Part shown: positions 42,990 to 57,100 of the stretch, piece by piece
How positions within the stretch are numbered: the stretch's first letter is position 1
How the letters are laid out: each line of letters opens with the position of its first letter
Assembly (NCBI GenBank): GCA_964007475.1
Contig: OZ023274.1
Coordinates: forward strand, 2,604,001-2,668,000
DNA from: Hybos culiciformis
Taxonomy: Eukaryota; Arthropoda; Insecta; Diptera; Hybotidae
Direction: 5' to 3'
Length of the DNA stretch: 64,000 bases
The notes under the pieces: generated by a model
Seen by the model: the letters and a program-made list of their open reading frames with translations, nothing else
What the model was told of the DNA's origin: nothing
The model's database searches: none
Position numbers and translations under genes: made by a program

Positions 42990-45900
42990 CTAATCCAATT
43001 AATGTTTAATTAAAAATTTAAAAAAAAGAAATAATAAAAATATTTAAATAAATTTTACTACAAAAGTTCATGAGCTGAAAAAAAAGAAGAAAAAAAGTTG
43101 AATAAATTTTCTCCTTTTTTTTTTTTTTTTAAGTTCTTTAACCTTATTTTTCATTCAAGAAAAGTTTTCCAAGTTTATTTTATTTCACTTTTTTTCTTTT
43201 TTTTTTGTATTTAGACCTTGAATGAAAAATATGAAAAATAAAATTGAAAAAATAAAAAAAAAAAAAATCAAAACAATCCTTATCTCATCGTCTCTATCGT
43301 CCTGAATATATTTTTTTTCTATTATTTTTTTTAATTCTGTGCTTTTTTTTTCTGCTGCTGCTGCTGCTGCTGTTATACATTTTTGCATGAAAGTGAAAAC
43401 TTTCACGTCGACATTTTTCTATTTTTATTTTTTTAATTTTTCTTTTTTTTTTTTAATTTTTATTCATCTTTTTTTTTTCTTTTTTTTTTTTTAATAAAAC
43501 AAAACATGTTTGGATTTTAGTTTCCTAAAAAAAAAAAAACAAAAAAAATTCTTAAAGATACAATTTCCCCTTTCCCGGTTACCCTTAATTTTTTGCTAGG
43601 CTTAAGCTTAAAAGGAAATTTCCCTATTTTTGAAAATAAAATTGGGTGCATTTTCTTTGAAGAAAAAATAATAAATATATAGGTACTTCTTAATTACAAA
43701 AAAAAAAAAAAAGAAGAAAAGAAAAAATAAAAATTCCCAAAACTTCTAGTAATGGTAAAATTTTCTTATGTATACCCTTAAAGGATTTATTTTGTCGGTG
43801 TGTTTTGTATTATCATGGCTCATTTGTTAAAGTCTTTAATATTATTTTTGTTAAATTTTAAATTTAAGAAATTTATGCAACATTCTAAGTAAGTGCTCAA
43901 AGCTCCATTTCAGACATGAACTCTTGTGGCCATTTTAATAAAAATTTCCTTTGTTTTAGGTACATGCTAAAATCTTAATTGCTTCTGCTATAATTGAATA
44001 TCTATAAAGAATTAAATCTTGTATGTATAACCCAAAAAAGTTTGTTTTTTTCCCAAATTTCGGCATTATACACTACATTGTGCTATTCGTTAAGATTTAT
44101 AAAGTAAGCTTTGGTTAGAACTAGCTCAATAACTAATTTTTTGATTGAAAATTAATATAAACAAATATTTATGTAATAATTTAACAATTTTTCATCTATT
44201 GTATTAAATTAAATAAATTTTATTTTGTTTTAATTTTAATTTTATATAAATTCATTAAAGTGATGTAAGGATTTTTTCAGTAAACTATTACTTACCAATA
44301 CAAATTAGAAATATATGATTTACATTTTTTTTAAAATATATATTCAATAGTTATGTATTAGTGTAGACATTTATAATTTTTGTTTTTATGATACAGAAAA
44401 ATTTACAAAAAAAAAAAAAGAAAAATAAAATCCTCCTGTGCATCCTTGAGTCAAGGATAAAAGAGTTAATATAATATACTTTGTACTAGTGGTGGATTTT
44501 AATTTTATAATATAAAAGCGAGAGAGAGGGATGCGGGGAGCTAATGGGGAAATATAAGGTGATGGCATTAAAAAAGTATATGGAATGCTAAAAATAAAAC
44601 TATGAAAATTTAAGGTTAGAGTACTTTAAAAGGATTTTTCTGTTATTAGGAAATTAGTTTGTATGAGTGCATTTTTTTTTGTGATAGAATTTTGTATGTG
44701 AAGAAGCAAAATTGATGATGCGCTTTGAACGAACTGACAAAGATATATTAATGGTAAAAAAAAAAAAAAGGATACAGAAAAAAAAAAAAATAAAATGAAA
44801 AATGATTTTATATGTTTTCTCGAGTTTGAAAAATGCATAAAATTTAATGAAAAATATGTTCTTTTTCCAATGAATTTTTTACATTTTTTTTTTTTCATTC
44901 TAATTTATTTTTTCTTATATTATAAAATCTAAAAAAATGAAAGATTCAATTAATTTAAACCATTATTAAAGTATAAATAAATTTTTTTTTTAGAAAGGAA
45001 TTGATTTTAATATGATTTAAAGTTTTTTTTTTCAAATATACTATTCAGCATGATATTGAATGTTCACTACTGTTCACATAGTTTAGGTTCAGTTAAGTTA
45101 TTGAGCATAAAATTTAGCTGGCTTTAATCACGTTGGCTCCATTTAGCCCTCAATTCATTCTCTTACTCCGTTTTTGTTCATCTTAAAGAAGCCGAAAATT
45201 ATTGAAACTATTTTTTTTTTTGTTTAAACATTTCAGTTAAACCACGAATATTCTTAACTTGTTATCACTTATTAAAGTTCTGCTTCACTTTGAAGACACC
45301 AAAATTGTTTTCAAAGTTACATTTTATTGTTAAAAGTATAGATCTTCTAAGCTTTTTCGGTTGCTAATGCGGAACTTCAACGAAATTTATTTTAATTTAA
45401 TTCGAAATAAGAAATTCTTATATTTTAACATTTTTATACTATTCAATTACAAGTTGAAAAATTGAAATTATAATAATCTCTATGAGATTGAATATTACAA
45501 ATTAACTTTTGGCCATCATTCTTAGCTATATATCTGCACGCCCGAACTTTCAATTGTGCAGCGGCAGCAACAGTAGTAGAAAATCCAGGATCAACAATTA
45601 TTTTTAATAAAATTATTTCCATATTTATATTTAAACTGGAATATTTCTAAGAATTATCTTTGGTTCAAAAGAAAACTTTTTTGTAGAGAAAAATTTTGTG
45701 TCCTTTTAATTCAAAAAAAAAAAAAAAATTACAATTATCCTTGACAATAAAATTTATTACTTACTTTCTTTTCTTAATTTTATAATTTTTATTTATTTCA
45801 ATTTGTTTTTTATTTTCTTTTTTATTAATCCAAAAATAAATGTCCAAAATAATATTTTATTCTTCATTTTTGTGAATTTTTATTTATTTATTTTTTTTTA

Positions 45901-47260
45901 AAGTTTTATTTTAGCCAATAAAAAAAAAAAAATTTCGCCTAAAAATAAATAAAGATAGAAAAAAATAAAGTCTTTTTCATGTTTTTTGCCCCAATTTTTT
46001 TTTAAATTTGTTTTTTTTTTTTTTTTTTTAAGGAAAATCCATAGAATTTTCATAAACACAGAAGAACAGAACAGAAAATCGGATGAAAAATTATAAAAAC
46101 AAAATAAGAAGAAAATTAAAATGAAAAAATTAATTGAAAAATAACACTTTTTTGTTTTTCTTTTTTCTTTTTTTTTATTTTTTGGTCCACAATTTGATTT
46201 TCCATCATTTCGCAGAAAATTAAAAAATAACAAAAGTTCGAATGAGGAAAATAAAAAATAAATAATTTTTATGTGTTTTTCTTTCTTAAAAGTTCATTTC
46301 TCTTTTTTTTTTTTCTTCCTTTCAATCAATGTTTATTTTTCATTTTCATAGAAAATTTTCTTCTTTCGTTTTTTTTTTATCTTTATTTATTTTTAATTTT
46401 TTTTTGTATTTTTTTTTTTGTATTTTTCTTGTGAAATAAAAAAAAAAAATATTTTCATTTCATTTTCATTAAAAGAGTTGTGTTTTTTTTTTTACCCGGC
46501 AGTATTTTCTTTTTTTGCTTTTCTTTTTTTTTTTTTTTTTGTTTTTTTAGTCTAAGTTTTCCTTTTTTTTTTTTTTATTTTTCCAAAGAAAAATATAGAA
46601 AAAAAAAAATTAAAAAAAAACGAAAAAAAAAAAAATAACAAAATTTTGTTTTGCTTTTTTGCCAAAAAGGAAAATAATAGAAAAAAAAAAAGTTTTTTTG
46701 TGATTTTTTTTTTCCACAACAACGACACTGAACTAAAAGCGTTCAACTCATAACAAAGTTTGAGAATAATTGTTGGGAAAAATATTTTTATGTTGTGTGG
46801 AAAAAAAAAAAAAAAGAAAAGTTTTTGTGATTTTTTTTTTGTTTTCGTAAGTTTTTCTTTTTTTGGGGTTTTTTTTTTTTTTTTTGTGTGCAAAAAATAG
46901 TGAGGGAGAGTTTTATTATTATTTGGGTATACAGACTTTTATTTTATTTTTTTTTTATTTTTTTTTTTTAGTATTATTAGCAGGTGGAAAATTATTTTCC
47001 TACTGGAGAAAGTGTGTGTATGGAAAAATAATTTTGTTTTTGGTTTTTCTTTTTTTTCTTCTCGAGAAAACAAAGAGAGTGCGTGATTTATTTTTTTTTT
47101 TGTATAAATTGAGTGAAATAAGGATACTAGCATTGAAATTATTGAAATTATTTAAAAAAATTTCTGTTTTTTTTTTTTGTGGAAAATTTCTTGAAAATAT
47201 TGATAAAAAATTTCTTAAATTTTTTTATTACTTTTAGAGTGTTGCTGGAAAATTAAAAAA
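42990..47260. other. Extreme homopolymer-rich region, no gene
   Basis: Runs of 8-22 T or A interleave with short mixed words. This opens Phe- or Lys-rich frames of 90-124 codons on both strands (for example 46863-47237 plus and 46552-46893 minus) that overlap each other. These are composition artefacts. A (CTG)7 tract lies at 43352-43372. Confidence 0.6.
43352..43372. repeat. (CTG)7 microsatellite
   Basis: Seven perfect CTG units, an unusual GC-containing microsatellite in this stretch. Confidence 0.9.
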
Positions 47261-47271
47261 AAAAATTAAAA

Positions 47272-47282
47272 TTGGCGGGAAA
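47272..47282. promoter_or_regulatory. E2F-type site TTGGCGGGAAA
   Basis: This exact match to the high-affinity E2F/DP consensus is rare in such AT-rich DNA. The same 11-mer occurs again at 57138-57148. No gene start is adjacent, so function is only inferred. Confidence 0.35.
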
Positions 47283-47303
47283 ACTCCAATTATATGAATT
47301 AAG

Positions 47304-47430
47304 GTGCTGTTCACAAATTTCGTAATTCAAATTTAATAATTTTTTACCCCGAACCCCTCCTCATAACAATAATTTCTAGGAACTTGCCAACCCCCCCCCT
47401 GATGAATAACGTAATAAAAATTTTAAACAT
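47304..47430. mobile_element. Possible transposon remnant with C-rich tracts
   Basis: Begins ggtgctgttcacaaattt and includes accccgaacccctcct and a run of nine C. The order (a 'not-near-neighbour' GTTCACAAAT end, then C-rich blocks, then aacgtaata) recalls ends of widespread insect repeats that I know only by pattern. No partner end was found. Confidence 0.35.
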
Positions 47431-50400
47431 TTTTAAAATACATTTTTCCGCAAAATATATTTGGTGTAATTTTTTGGTTGGGTTCGTGTAATATTTTGAA
47501 AAATATCTCCTGCCCCTTATATTCCCTTATCTGTTTTATTATGTTAATTGAATGGAAATCTCGGAAAATTAAAAAAAATTGGGAAATAGTAGTACTTAGA
47601 TGAAAACATCATCAGTCAAGAGTTATATTTTAAGACCAGATTTTAATACCGCCATTCAAGTGACCAGAAGCTGTTTCGACGATTAGCATTCACAACTAAA
47701 AATATTTCTGACATTAAAATATGATCAATATAAAATGCTGTAAATTAAATTAAATTTAAAATTAATGTGTATATTAAATAAATGTAAAACATAGTTTTAG
47801 GGTGTGAAGTTTGTTTTTTTTTTTTTTTTTTAAGGAAGAATTATAATTGAGTTGAATGTCCGTCGTCGTCGGCGGAGAATTAAGTTGCATTTTTTTTCTC
47901 TTAAATTTTACTCAAAATTTGAATGAGTGGAATTGTGATTATTTATTTAATTTTTTTTAATAGGGGAAGGGAATGTTTTCTATATCATTCTGAAACGCGT
48001 CGTTTATATATATTTTCAAAGAGGTTAGAGAATGAAGTGTTGTGTGTAGTTATTATTATTATTATTATTATTATACCTATGGACAATGTCTACAATATAT
48101 AATGATTTTTTTTTTTGACAGCATCCATTTTTGTTAGTGTGCAAATAATATATAATACAATATCCTTAATGTGTTATAAAAAAAAAAATTTAATAGAAAT
48201 TTTATTTTGTAGTAATGAAATACTGCAACAGCGCGCTTTTAAAGAGCATTTTATTTTTATATGAAAATGCAACATATTTATTTTTTAAATATATAGTATT
48301 TATGTACATAGTTTTTCTAGTTTAAAAAAAAAATTTTTAAAAAGTTTCTTCATAATATATTTTGTATTGTGGTTAGAGCATGAGGTTAGACGAATAGATA
48401 AATAAAAGGTTATTTTGGACAAAATGGCCAAAATGGACCATATACAATAAATCCTTGTTTCATCATTGTGAATATTGTAAATTGTAAACCAAAATGGATT
48501 TTGAAGTTTGTGAAAAGCCCAAATGTGGAAAAACCATATTTTATTACAATTTGTTCTAACAAAAAATCAAATAAAAACTGTACGGGATTAAAGGATCAAG
48601 AATATAATTGACTATGAATATTGGACTATGAATATTTGAAAATGAAAACAATTTTGTTTGCTGCTTTCATTCAGCCTTTAGCCTTCAACTCATAATTTGA
48701 CTAACACTAGCTTACCCACAATGATAAATTGCAGAATTATAAAGGAAGGATCTTAAATAATTTTCTACCTCACTATTTCCTTTTTAACAAAATTTATAAT
48801 TTTTTTGACATAAAACTTTTTTTGTTAATAAAACATCCTTGAAAAAACAAAAAAAAAAAGAATCTCTATTGATGATAGCTTATCATTTATTTCGTATATA
48901 TTACAAAAAAAAAAGAAGATACATTTAAAATATAAAATTCTTGTATTTGTAAATGTAGATTGAACTTTTCGCGCCCAGTCAAACGTAAGCGAAAAAAAAA
49001 TTAATGAACTTGTAAGAATATAAATAAAGGATATAAAAATATGTACTGTGTGGAATGGAGATAAATTCTCCTTAAAACAATAATCTATTTTATAATTTTA
49101 TGTCATTTAAAAAATTAGAATTAAGAAATTATAAACTTTGAAAAAGAAAAAAAAAATTCTTAATTATTTTATGACATAAATATAATTTGTTATGTTTGTA
49201 AATTGTTGCCGCCGAGAAACTTAGTAAATGAGAAATATTGGATTTTGAACTGAATTAGAGCTTTGCTGAGCTTTGAAATATTCTTTTGAATTTTTTTATA
49301 TAATTTCTTTAAGAAGATCCAAGACCTGGAAGCTAATTTAGAAATTGTGATTTAGAAAAAAAAAAAATACTTTGTCGAGTGATTTTGTAAAATGTCTTAA
49401 GAGTCCTGCCTCCGGAAAGAGGGTTTTAGTTTTGTTTTGATTGTAGGAGTTAATACAATTACGACTGAAGTGATTTTTTGAAATATTAGAAGAGAATAAA
49501 AACCTGGCTCCACGCAAATTTTTAAACATTTTATGTTTTTTGGCTGAAATTGGACTTTGAAGAACTTGTAAAGTTTTGTTGAGATTCTATACCAAAAATA
49601 ATAAAACAAAATCAAATGCAGAAATAAAGCTAAAATAATGGTTTTTTCATACAATCTGAGTCGCATTTTTCACTGGTAAAATATGAAACAGAAAAATATT
49701 TTTAATTTTCGGTTCCACAGATCTTAAAAACCTATTTAGTATGGGCTGTCAAAAGTTTAACTATTCTAATATTTCAATATACGGTCTGTTTGAAGAAAAA
49801 AGAAATTTTTTTAATCTTTACGATATTTCTTTCAATTAAACATCCCGTGGGTCTGTCTTCAGCGGCACAACAATATTATTAGGCAATATAATGAAGCACT
49901 TTTTTTTTTTTGTTGGCAATCTAAAAATTGGCAATAAAAGATATTATAATTGTTAGAATTATAGATTTTAATATATCAAAAGATGAATATTGTATAATAC
50001 ATATTATGTATAGATATAAAAATTATATTTACACATATATATGTATAAAATATAATACCTTTTTTGGAGGAGAAATTGACAAAAAAAAATTCCTAGAACT
50101 TATTTTTTTTTATATTAAGTTACATATTTTTATTAACTAAAGTTCTTTCAATAATTCAATTTTTAAAGTATATACATGTGTACACTAGTACTATATATTG
50201 AAATGATATTTTCAATAAAATTAACATATTTCTGTATAGATATTTTAATGTGCATATGTTAAAAATTTATACCGCACATAGTTAAAGCTTTTCGTATTAA
50301 AAAAGTATAAAAATTTTTGCGCAAACTCGTGATATTTTTTTTATTTCACCCAAATGTATCTAAAAAAAAAAAACACAAATTTTATATGACATTAATATCG

Positions 50401-52024
50401 TTTTGTTATGAAATTAAAATTTTTTATTTATAAATTTAATGTTCAAAATTAAATAATATAATATATAAGGAATTATAAGTACAATGCTTTGGAAATTAAA
50501 AGAATGTATACTTTTTAACTAATACAAATGATATATAAAAGTATAGTTCTTAACTGAGTATTTAACGTATTTAGAGTTATTATAGAGCACTAACTATTAA
50601 TCTATATAGCACTCATAATAGACATTAGGAATATCTATTTATTTACAGTTTAAATTAAGCTCAATGTTATTCACACTTTATTTATTAAACGTAAATTACA
50701 AACATAGTACAGGGACATAAACGTCAGGGAGATAGTAATTATCTGATGTGATTTGTGAGAGATTGTGTGCCAATATGATATTGAGTGATACCTTAAAAGA
50801 TACCGGTGATGTTTAAGCTTAGACTTATGAATAAAATTTAAAATAATTTTTTTACAATAATTTCATCTTTTCTAATTAAATTTTAAAACTTCGTAGCATA
50901 AAATCATAAAAGTTCATTTTTTTTTTCAAAATAAAGTTATATGGTTCTTATATCAAAATACTTTCTATATATATAATGTTAATGCATTTCAATGTACACT
51001 TGTATAGCAACATTGTATACATAACTATTATTATATTACGTAAAATTAATGATTACAATTTTGGTAATATATCTATATGATCCACTGTACAGAAAAAAAT
51101 AAAATAGAAGCTGATCTATTGGAATGAGGGTTCAATCTATCTACAACAATGTTTTTGTATATATACATATTTATGCATGCACATATAAAATATATACATA
51201 TTTATATTTTATTTTCGTTGTTGTGAAATTTCAAAAAAGGAGGTGAATGAAATTAATTGGAAAAATTTGAACTCTATACACAGTAGTATACAAAAAGAAA
51301 TCAAGAACATTTTTTTTTGTCAAATTTATATAGAGATACTTCATACTTATATTTATACTATTATTATTATTGTTACATATTTATCCAAGTGTTTTTGAAT
51401 CTTTCTTATTGTCATTTTATAAATAGGGGATTAGAGTACATATTATATTCTTCTTCACGAATCCTATAAAAATATCAAAAGAATTTTTTGTTTGGATTAT
51501 TACAGAAATGCTAATTAATAAATAAATTTGACGACTGTGAGTTCAATTGCCGCAAAATAAATTGAAATTCATTTGATATTTGGTTCTATATTTTATTTCA
51601 AACTGTTCGAACCTACAAAAACTATGACAGTATGATATTAATAATATGTTGTCATCAATAATGTAATTTGGATATTAACAAAAAAATTCTTATTAAAATA
51701 ATTTAAATTTTTATTTGTTTTTTTTTTAATTAAATTTTATGAAAATTTTTCATCATATTGAAAATTTCGTTGATTTACCTAAAAAAACAACAAAAAAAAA
51801 TTTAAAAATTTAATTAATATGAACAACAAGGTTTTGTTTTTTTTTTTTAAATATTATTAACTTTCTGTATGTATAAAAATTTATTAATAGTTTTCGATCC
51901 ATTATCGAATTTTATGGACAATTTGTATAAAATTAATTTAGGAACCTTGACTTAATTGACGATGAAAGTATTACAGGCATCATTACAGGCCTGTTTAAAA
52001 AAGGACGAAAAAGAAGCAAAAGGG
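47431..52024. other. AT-rich non-coding DNA
   Basis: No gene seen. It contains a (TTA)n microsatellite at 48050-48074 and many TA-rich runs. A CpG-containing word cluster (gtccgtcgtcgtcggcgg, about 47859-47876) stands out. Confidence 0.5.
48050..48074. repeat. (TTA)8 microsatellite
   Basis: Uninterrupted trinucleotide run of about eight units. Confidence 0.9.
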
Positions 52025-52262
52025 GATTTTCGATGGTACACGCATACATAGATTTAAATTTTAAACCTTTTTAGTTTACATACCCTTGTAGGAGTAATTT
52101 TTACTCAACTTACTTTACTTGAACTTTGAATTTCAAATCTAAACGATTTTCGTACCCGCATATAATTAGCTTTAAACCTTTTAAGGTTATAAACGCTCAA
52201 CCCTTGAATCAGACACTTTTATTCAGCTTACTTTATTTGAACTTTGAATTTTAGCGAGAAAA
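52025..52262. repeat. Diverged tandem duplication, about 120-bp unit
   Basis: The copies start with gattttcg at 52025 and 52145. They share, in order, an acgcata-like segment, tttaaacctttt, a caaccc/taccc segment, and cttactttacttgaactttg. Small insertions and deletions between them show it is old. Confidence 0.75.
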
Positions 52263-52739
52263 ATTTATGAAAATAATTTTATATTAACAAAACAAAAAAA
52301 ATTTATACATTTATATATTTCTATTCAGCTTTTTTTTTTTCTTGTTTTAATTTATTATATCCACTCTGGATCCAATTAATAAAATTATCCTTGATTAATA
52401 TAATACATAGTGGGGTATCTATCTATACCTACCTATTATATTTGGTTGCGTACAGCATGTTGGGCGTATTATAATTTTATTTGAAACTATTATATACATG
52501 AATGTTTTTCCATTTTATTTTTTTTAATTTCATTTTCAATTTTTTTTTTTTAATGTGGAAATAAAAGTATATTTTAATTATTATTAAAAAAAGATTTTTT
52601 TTTTTATTTAAAAATCTATTGTATATAGGGGAAAGCCGCAATATGTTTTTATACCTACTGTGAATGAAAAATTTTCAAACATATACAAAGAAAATTCGAA
52701 CATTATTTACAATTTTTCAAATTTCTTAATCTAAATTGT

Positions 52740-52925
52740 CATTAGTTTATGTTTTTGCGGTATGCGGTGGACAAAAACCCTTCTTGCACTTAGTTCTGTT
52801 AATTCATTGTAATACCCTTCTCGGTGCGGATCTTTGATCTTGCCACCGAGACCTCCGATTCCCTTTACAGTTCTTTAGCTTTCTTTCCCGAGCAACCTTT
52901 AGTCTGGCTTGCCGTTCTCAAATGT
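52740..52925 (-). pseudogene. Broken coding fragment, probably a transposon relic
   Basis: This is the least AT-rich piece of the right half. On the minus strand one frame reads GGLGGKIKDPHREGYYNELT and on through SARRVFVHRIPQK to a stop near 52740. The upstream part (HLRTASQTKGCSGKKAKEL) is in another frame with a stop between, so the copy is frameshifted. The composition is protein-like, but I do not recognise the family. A plus-strand frame just to the right (52922-53158) contains MSNIKRKHEVDEGCKN and may belong to the same or another relic. Confidence 0.35.
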
Positions 52926-53159
52926 TCTTTTTTTCATATAACTATGTACAAATAAAAGTACAGAAACTGCTACTGAAAGCCAGGAGCTTGATCTCTACGC
53001 CACACACCTTGTTGATAATAACAACTATGTCAAACATAAAGAGAAAACATGAGGTTGATGAAGGATGTAAAAATTACCATCGTCTGTATAAATTCATTTT
53101 TAACAACATAGATTTCCATATGTATAAATCGGATTTGACTGCGAGCTTCAAAATATAAA

Positions 53160-53619
53160 GGAATTCTGTACTTATGTATAAATCGAAAGTTTTAGGTTTG
53201 AGATTCTATTTCGAAATGCTTTATATAATGATCGTATAATGTATAATGAACTCTATTTGATTTTACCTATATTCATTAATCAGAATCTTAACAACAAATA
53301 TATTTACACAAAAAAAAAATTATCCTGAAATAAGCTCTTAAAAAATTAAGTTTTTTTTTTTTTTGTTAAATTAAGTTGAAAATGATAAAAGTTTATATTT
53401 TATACCATAAACTGTCATCAAGAGAAGTATCATAATAAAAAATAAATAAATAAACGATTAAAATTTTCCGGAATAAAAAAAAAAATTTAATATATTCTCT
53501 TTTTCCAGTATAGTTGGTAAGCTATAAGGAAAAAAATGGGCATTTGCTATGTGTACATAATTTAAGTTTTAAAAGCCTGCATGTTCATTAATTTAAAATT
53601 TGTTTTTTATTCAATATAG
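53160..53619. other. AT-rich spacer
   Basis: Nothing recognisable between the coding relic and palindromic repeat copy B. Confidence 0.5.
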
Positions 53620-54165
53620 TTTTAATAGTAGATTATTGTATATGTAAACTAAATTTGTTATTAATTAAGAGTTCTGTATACACAAAAATACATTGACACG
53701 AGTCAATACTTATATCACGAGACCGAAGGTCGAGTGATATAAATTGACAAGTGTCAATGTATTTTTGTGTAAATACAGAACGAGTTGTATAACAAATTTT
53801 GTTTACATATCCAATATACTGTTTTAATGCGTAGGGGAGAGGTAGTTGCAAAGAGAGAATATTTTTTCTTCTCATTTTTTCTCATTTTTTTTTTTTTTTG
53901 TATTTGGCTGTATTGAAATATTGTGAGAGATATTATGTTTGTTTAGGTATTACGTAATATTCAATACGAAACATCTAAATGTTTTCATTATTTACGCTGA
54001 TGCATCTAAATTTTTTCATTATATACGCTGATGCATCTAAATGTTTTCATTATTTACGCAGATGCATCTAAATGATTGCATGTGTATTGACGCATATAAT
54101 ACTCCATTTAGTGATCTAAATTCTATAGCACTAAATACAACATAACGATCCCCAACACATTAAAG
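53620..54165 (-). mobile_element. Palindrome-bearing repeat family, copy B (inverted)
   Basis: This is a near-identical copy of 23690-24235 in the opposite orientation, 30 kb away. It keeps the ggatc end (ending gatccccaac, about 54147-54156), the three 31-bp units (53973-54065) and the palindrome (about 53640-53824). At its other end homology stops right after the ctactattaaa equivalent, without the ccccaacg mirror seen in copy A. The 80-codon frame (53633-53875) is the same palindrome by-product. Confidence 0.8.
53973..54065 (-). repeat. 31-bp tandem repeat, 3 copies (in copy B)
   Basis: Complement of the array at 23785-23877, with the same number of units. Confidence 0.85.
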
Positions 54166-57100
54166 GTTTTTACTAACAAAATTAACAAAATTTTGATGTA
54201 ATGAAAAATTCAAGGCTATAAAACTACATTAAACAATACAATTTTAAGGCAACAATATATGTATAATAATATTCAGAACAATATTATGAGAATCCTCACT
54301 CTAAATGCGGTTTATTGAAAATTATAATTATACATTGTATTTGTGCGTATTTTATGGCACAAAAAAAATTATGAAAATTTTTTTTATATATAAGTAGCAT
54401 AGTAATTTTTCTTAAAAAACTCCAATCGCAGTTTCAATGTTCTTCTTCATATATAGAATATTTTAATAAGACATCATTCGATATTTACATATATTTTGGT
54501 TTTCATTCTTTTACGACATACTACAATATATGATTTTTATGTTTTTTTTTTCTTCTTTAATATAAGATACTTAAACCTGAATATTTCATAAAATAAAAAA
54601 AAAAAAACTTTTATTTTATAAAACATGAAAATCTTTATAATATATAAAAATAAAAAAATACAAATTTTTTTTTTATCATATTTTCATAAATACATTGTTC
54701 ATTGCATACAATAGTAGGTATATACATAAAAAATATTAAAGTAAAGCATAAAAAACAACTTGATATATCTATATTGTACATATAGACCTATATATTATGT
54801 ACAGAGGTACACCAAAAGTAAGATAAGAAAATTTAAACCAAAAAGAATATATAAATATTATGTTCATTCAAAATTATGTCCTCATATTATTATAAAAAAA
54901 AAAGTATGTAATATGTACATTTTTTATTTTATTTACTCTATGTATACTATATATGTATATATAAATAATGTATAGGTATACTTAGTTGGAAAATGCATTT
55001 TCAGAAATTGTAATAAAAAGAATATTTTCGTATTATATGTACATATAATTTTCCAAAAAAAAAAAAAACCTAAAAGATTAAAGGAAAATTATATTATTGA
55101 GATTATATGAAATAAATTTTATGCGAAGCAAAAAAGATTTATATTTGATATTTTTTATATTTAATATACATGTGCAATTGACAGTGAAATAATAAATTTT
55201 GAAAATACATAACTTTCGCAGGCTGATTTTGTTTCACCAACTTTGATTTTTCGAACCGAATTTTAAAATGAAAATTAATCGTAGCATTTATATCGGCTTG
55301 TTATCCTTCTTCTTTAAAAATTTTACCAACAAAACAAGAATAACAATATCGGTGGTTGGTAATCTTTGGCCCATCATTTATCACTTGAATAAGCAAATTA
55401 AGCTTATGCTGTACGAACACTGACCCACCCAAATTATATTTTAATCCTTCTTGACCCACCCCAAATTAAAATTTTATAATTTAATTTTACATATTTTTTG
55501 CTGTTTTTCAGCATGTAAAATGTGTAGTTTTTTTTTTGCGTTATGTATATTTGCGGGAAGCAATAGTATAAAAAAAAATTTCAAAATTATATTTTTGAAA
55601 TTGGGAATTTTTTTTTTTAAATAGAAAATATTTGGTGTGGATGAATACATAAGACACTTCTTTTTTTTTTACATGTAACATATAAGTGTGTACAAATAAT
55701 AGTACATAAACCAAAAGTTTAGATACATGGCAAAAAAAGTACTATATTTCTTATGACTTTCATCAAAAAAAAACTATGTATATGAAAACTTCTATTATGG
55801 TGTTAAATTTTTTTTTTTATTTAAAACGTACACATCAATTTTCTTTTTTCTCGGTAGGCATTTAAACTTAAGAAAAAGTTTCTGTAAGATAAGTATAAAG
55901 TTTTCACAAGAACAAAAACATTTTTTTAAATCAGTACAGAACTATGTATATAATATATAGAAATGTCAAATGACTTGATATTGAACTATAGAAATGCTCG
56001 AAAACTAAGTGTACTGAGTATTTCTTAATTTGATTCGGACTCTTATCTTCATTTGGATTGAGTTCAAGCTGGATTATATGTTATTTATCAAAAATAGCTT
56101 TCTTTAGACAAGTTAAAAGAGACAGCAAAATATTTTCCATCTAATTAAGGATTTAGAAATGAAAAACCAAAATTTTGAGTAATTAATTACTACATTGAGT
56201 TAATTTGAATGTACAATAAGTTTGACTACATTAAAAATAAGCTAAAATAAGATATTTTCAATTATCAATTATTTTTCGATTAAACTAAATTCGAATTATT
56301 TTAAGAAAGATTCAAATTTTTTAATTTTTTCTAGGACGAAAACAAAAAAAAAAAATTTAGTATATACTCTATAAGCAAGTTTGAGTGTCATATTGAATTT
56401 GAGTTTAACACTATATTGAATTTTAAATACAAGATAAAAAAAAAAAAAATTAAATACATTATTTGAATAATTTTAATTATCCCTTAGGGATCATTAATAA
56501 ATGACAATCTATATTATATGCGCTTCTGTGTAAAATTTTCCTTTTTTGTCATTTTTATTTTTCAACATTATTATGTGAAGGAAGAAGCTTTTAAAAAATA
56601 TATTAAAAAAAAAAATGTATGTGTACACAAAACACAGCTATGTTAAAAATAAAAAGGATTTTAATAAATTTTATTTTGAAATAAATTTATTTATTTTATT
56701 TTTATTTTAATTTTTTTTTTTTCAAAAGGACGACATTGCGAGAGAGTATAGAAAACTTGATGAAAAATAAAATTATATTATTTATTGTCCCTCTCAAGTG
56801 ATAAATGAGAATAATTTTTTTTTTATTATATTATTATATTATGCTTCTGTATTTGATGGAAATTTTTAAACCCATTCCCAACCATGTATAAAATGTAACA
56901 ACCATGTAATATTATTTTCTATATATAATGAATTTTTTTTTTTTTTATTTTATTTTATGTTATCGTAAAATTTTCTTCTAAGAATGAAAACAGAAATAAC
57001 AAAGATTTAAAAAAAAAAAAATTAATTTCTATTTTTATAATAGTAGTAACACAAATACCTACTTGAACGAAAAAAAAAATTTAAGGATAACTTCGTCGTA

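Noticed and set aside
46552..47237. Overlapping Phe-rich and Lys-rich frames of 111-124 codons
   Set aside because: These are poly-T and poly-A tracts read as Phe or Lys on both strands, with no start context or domain.
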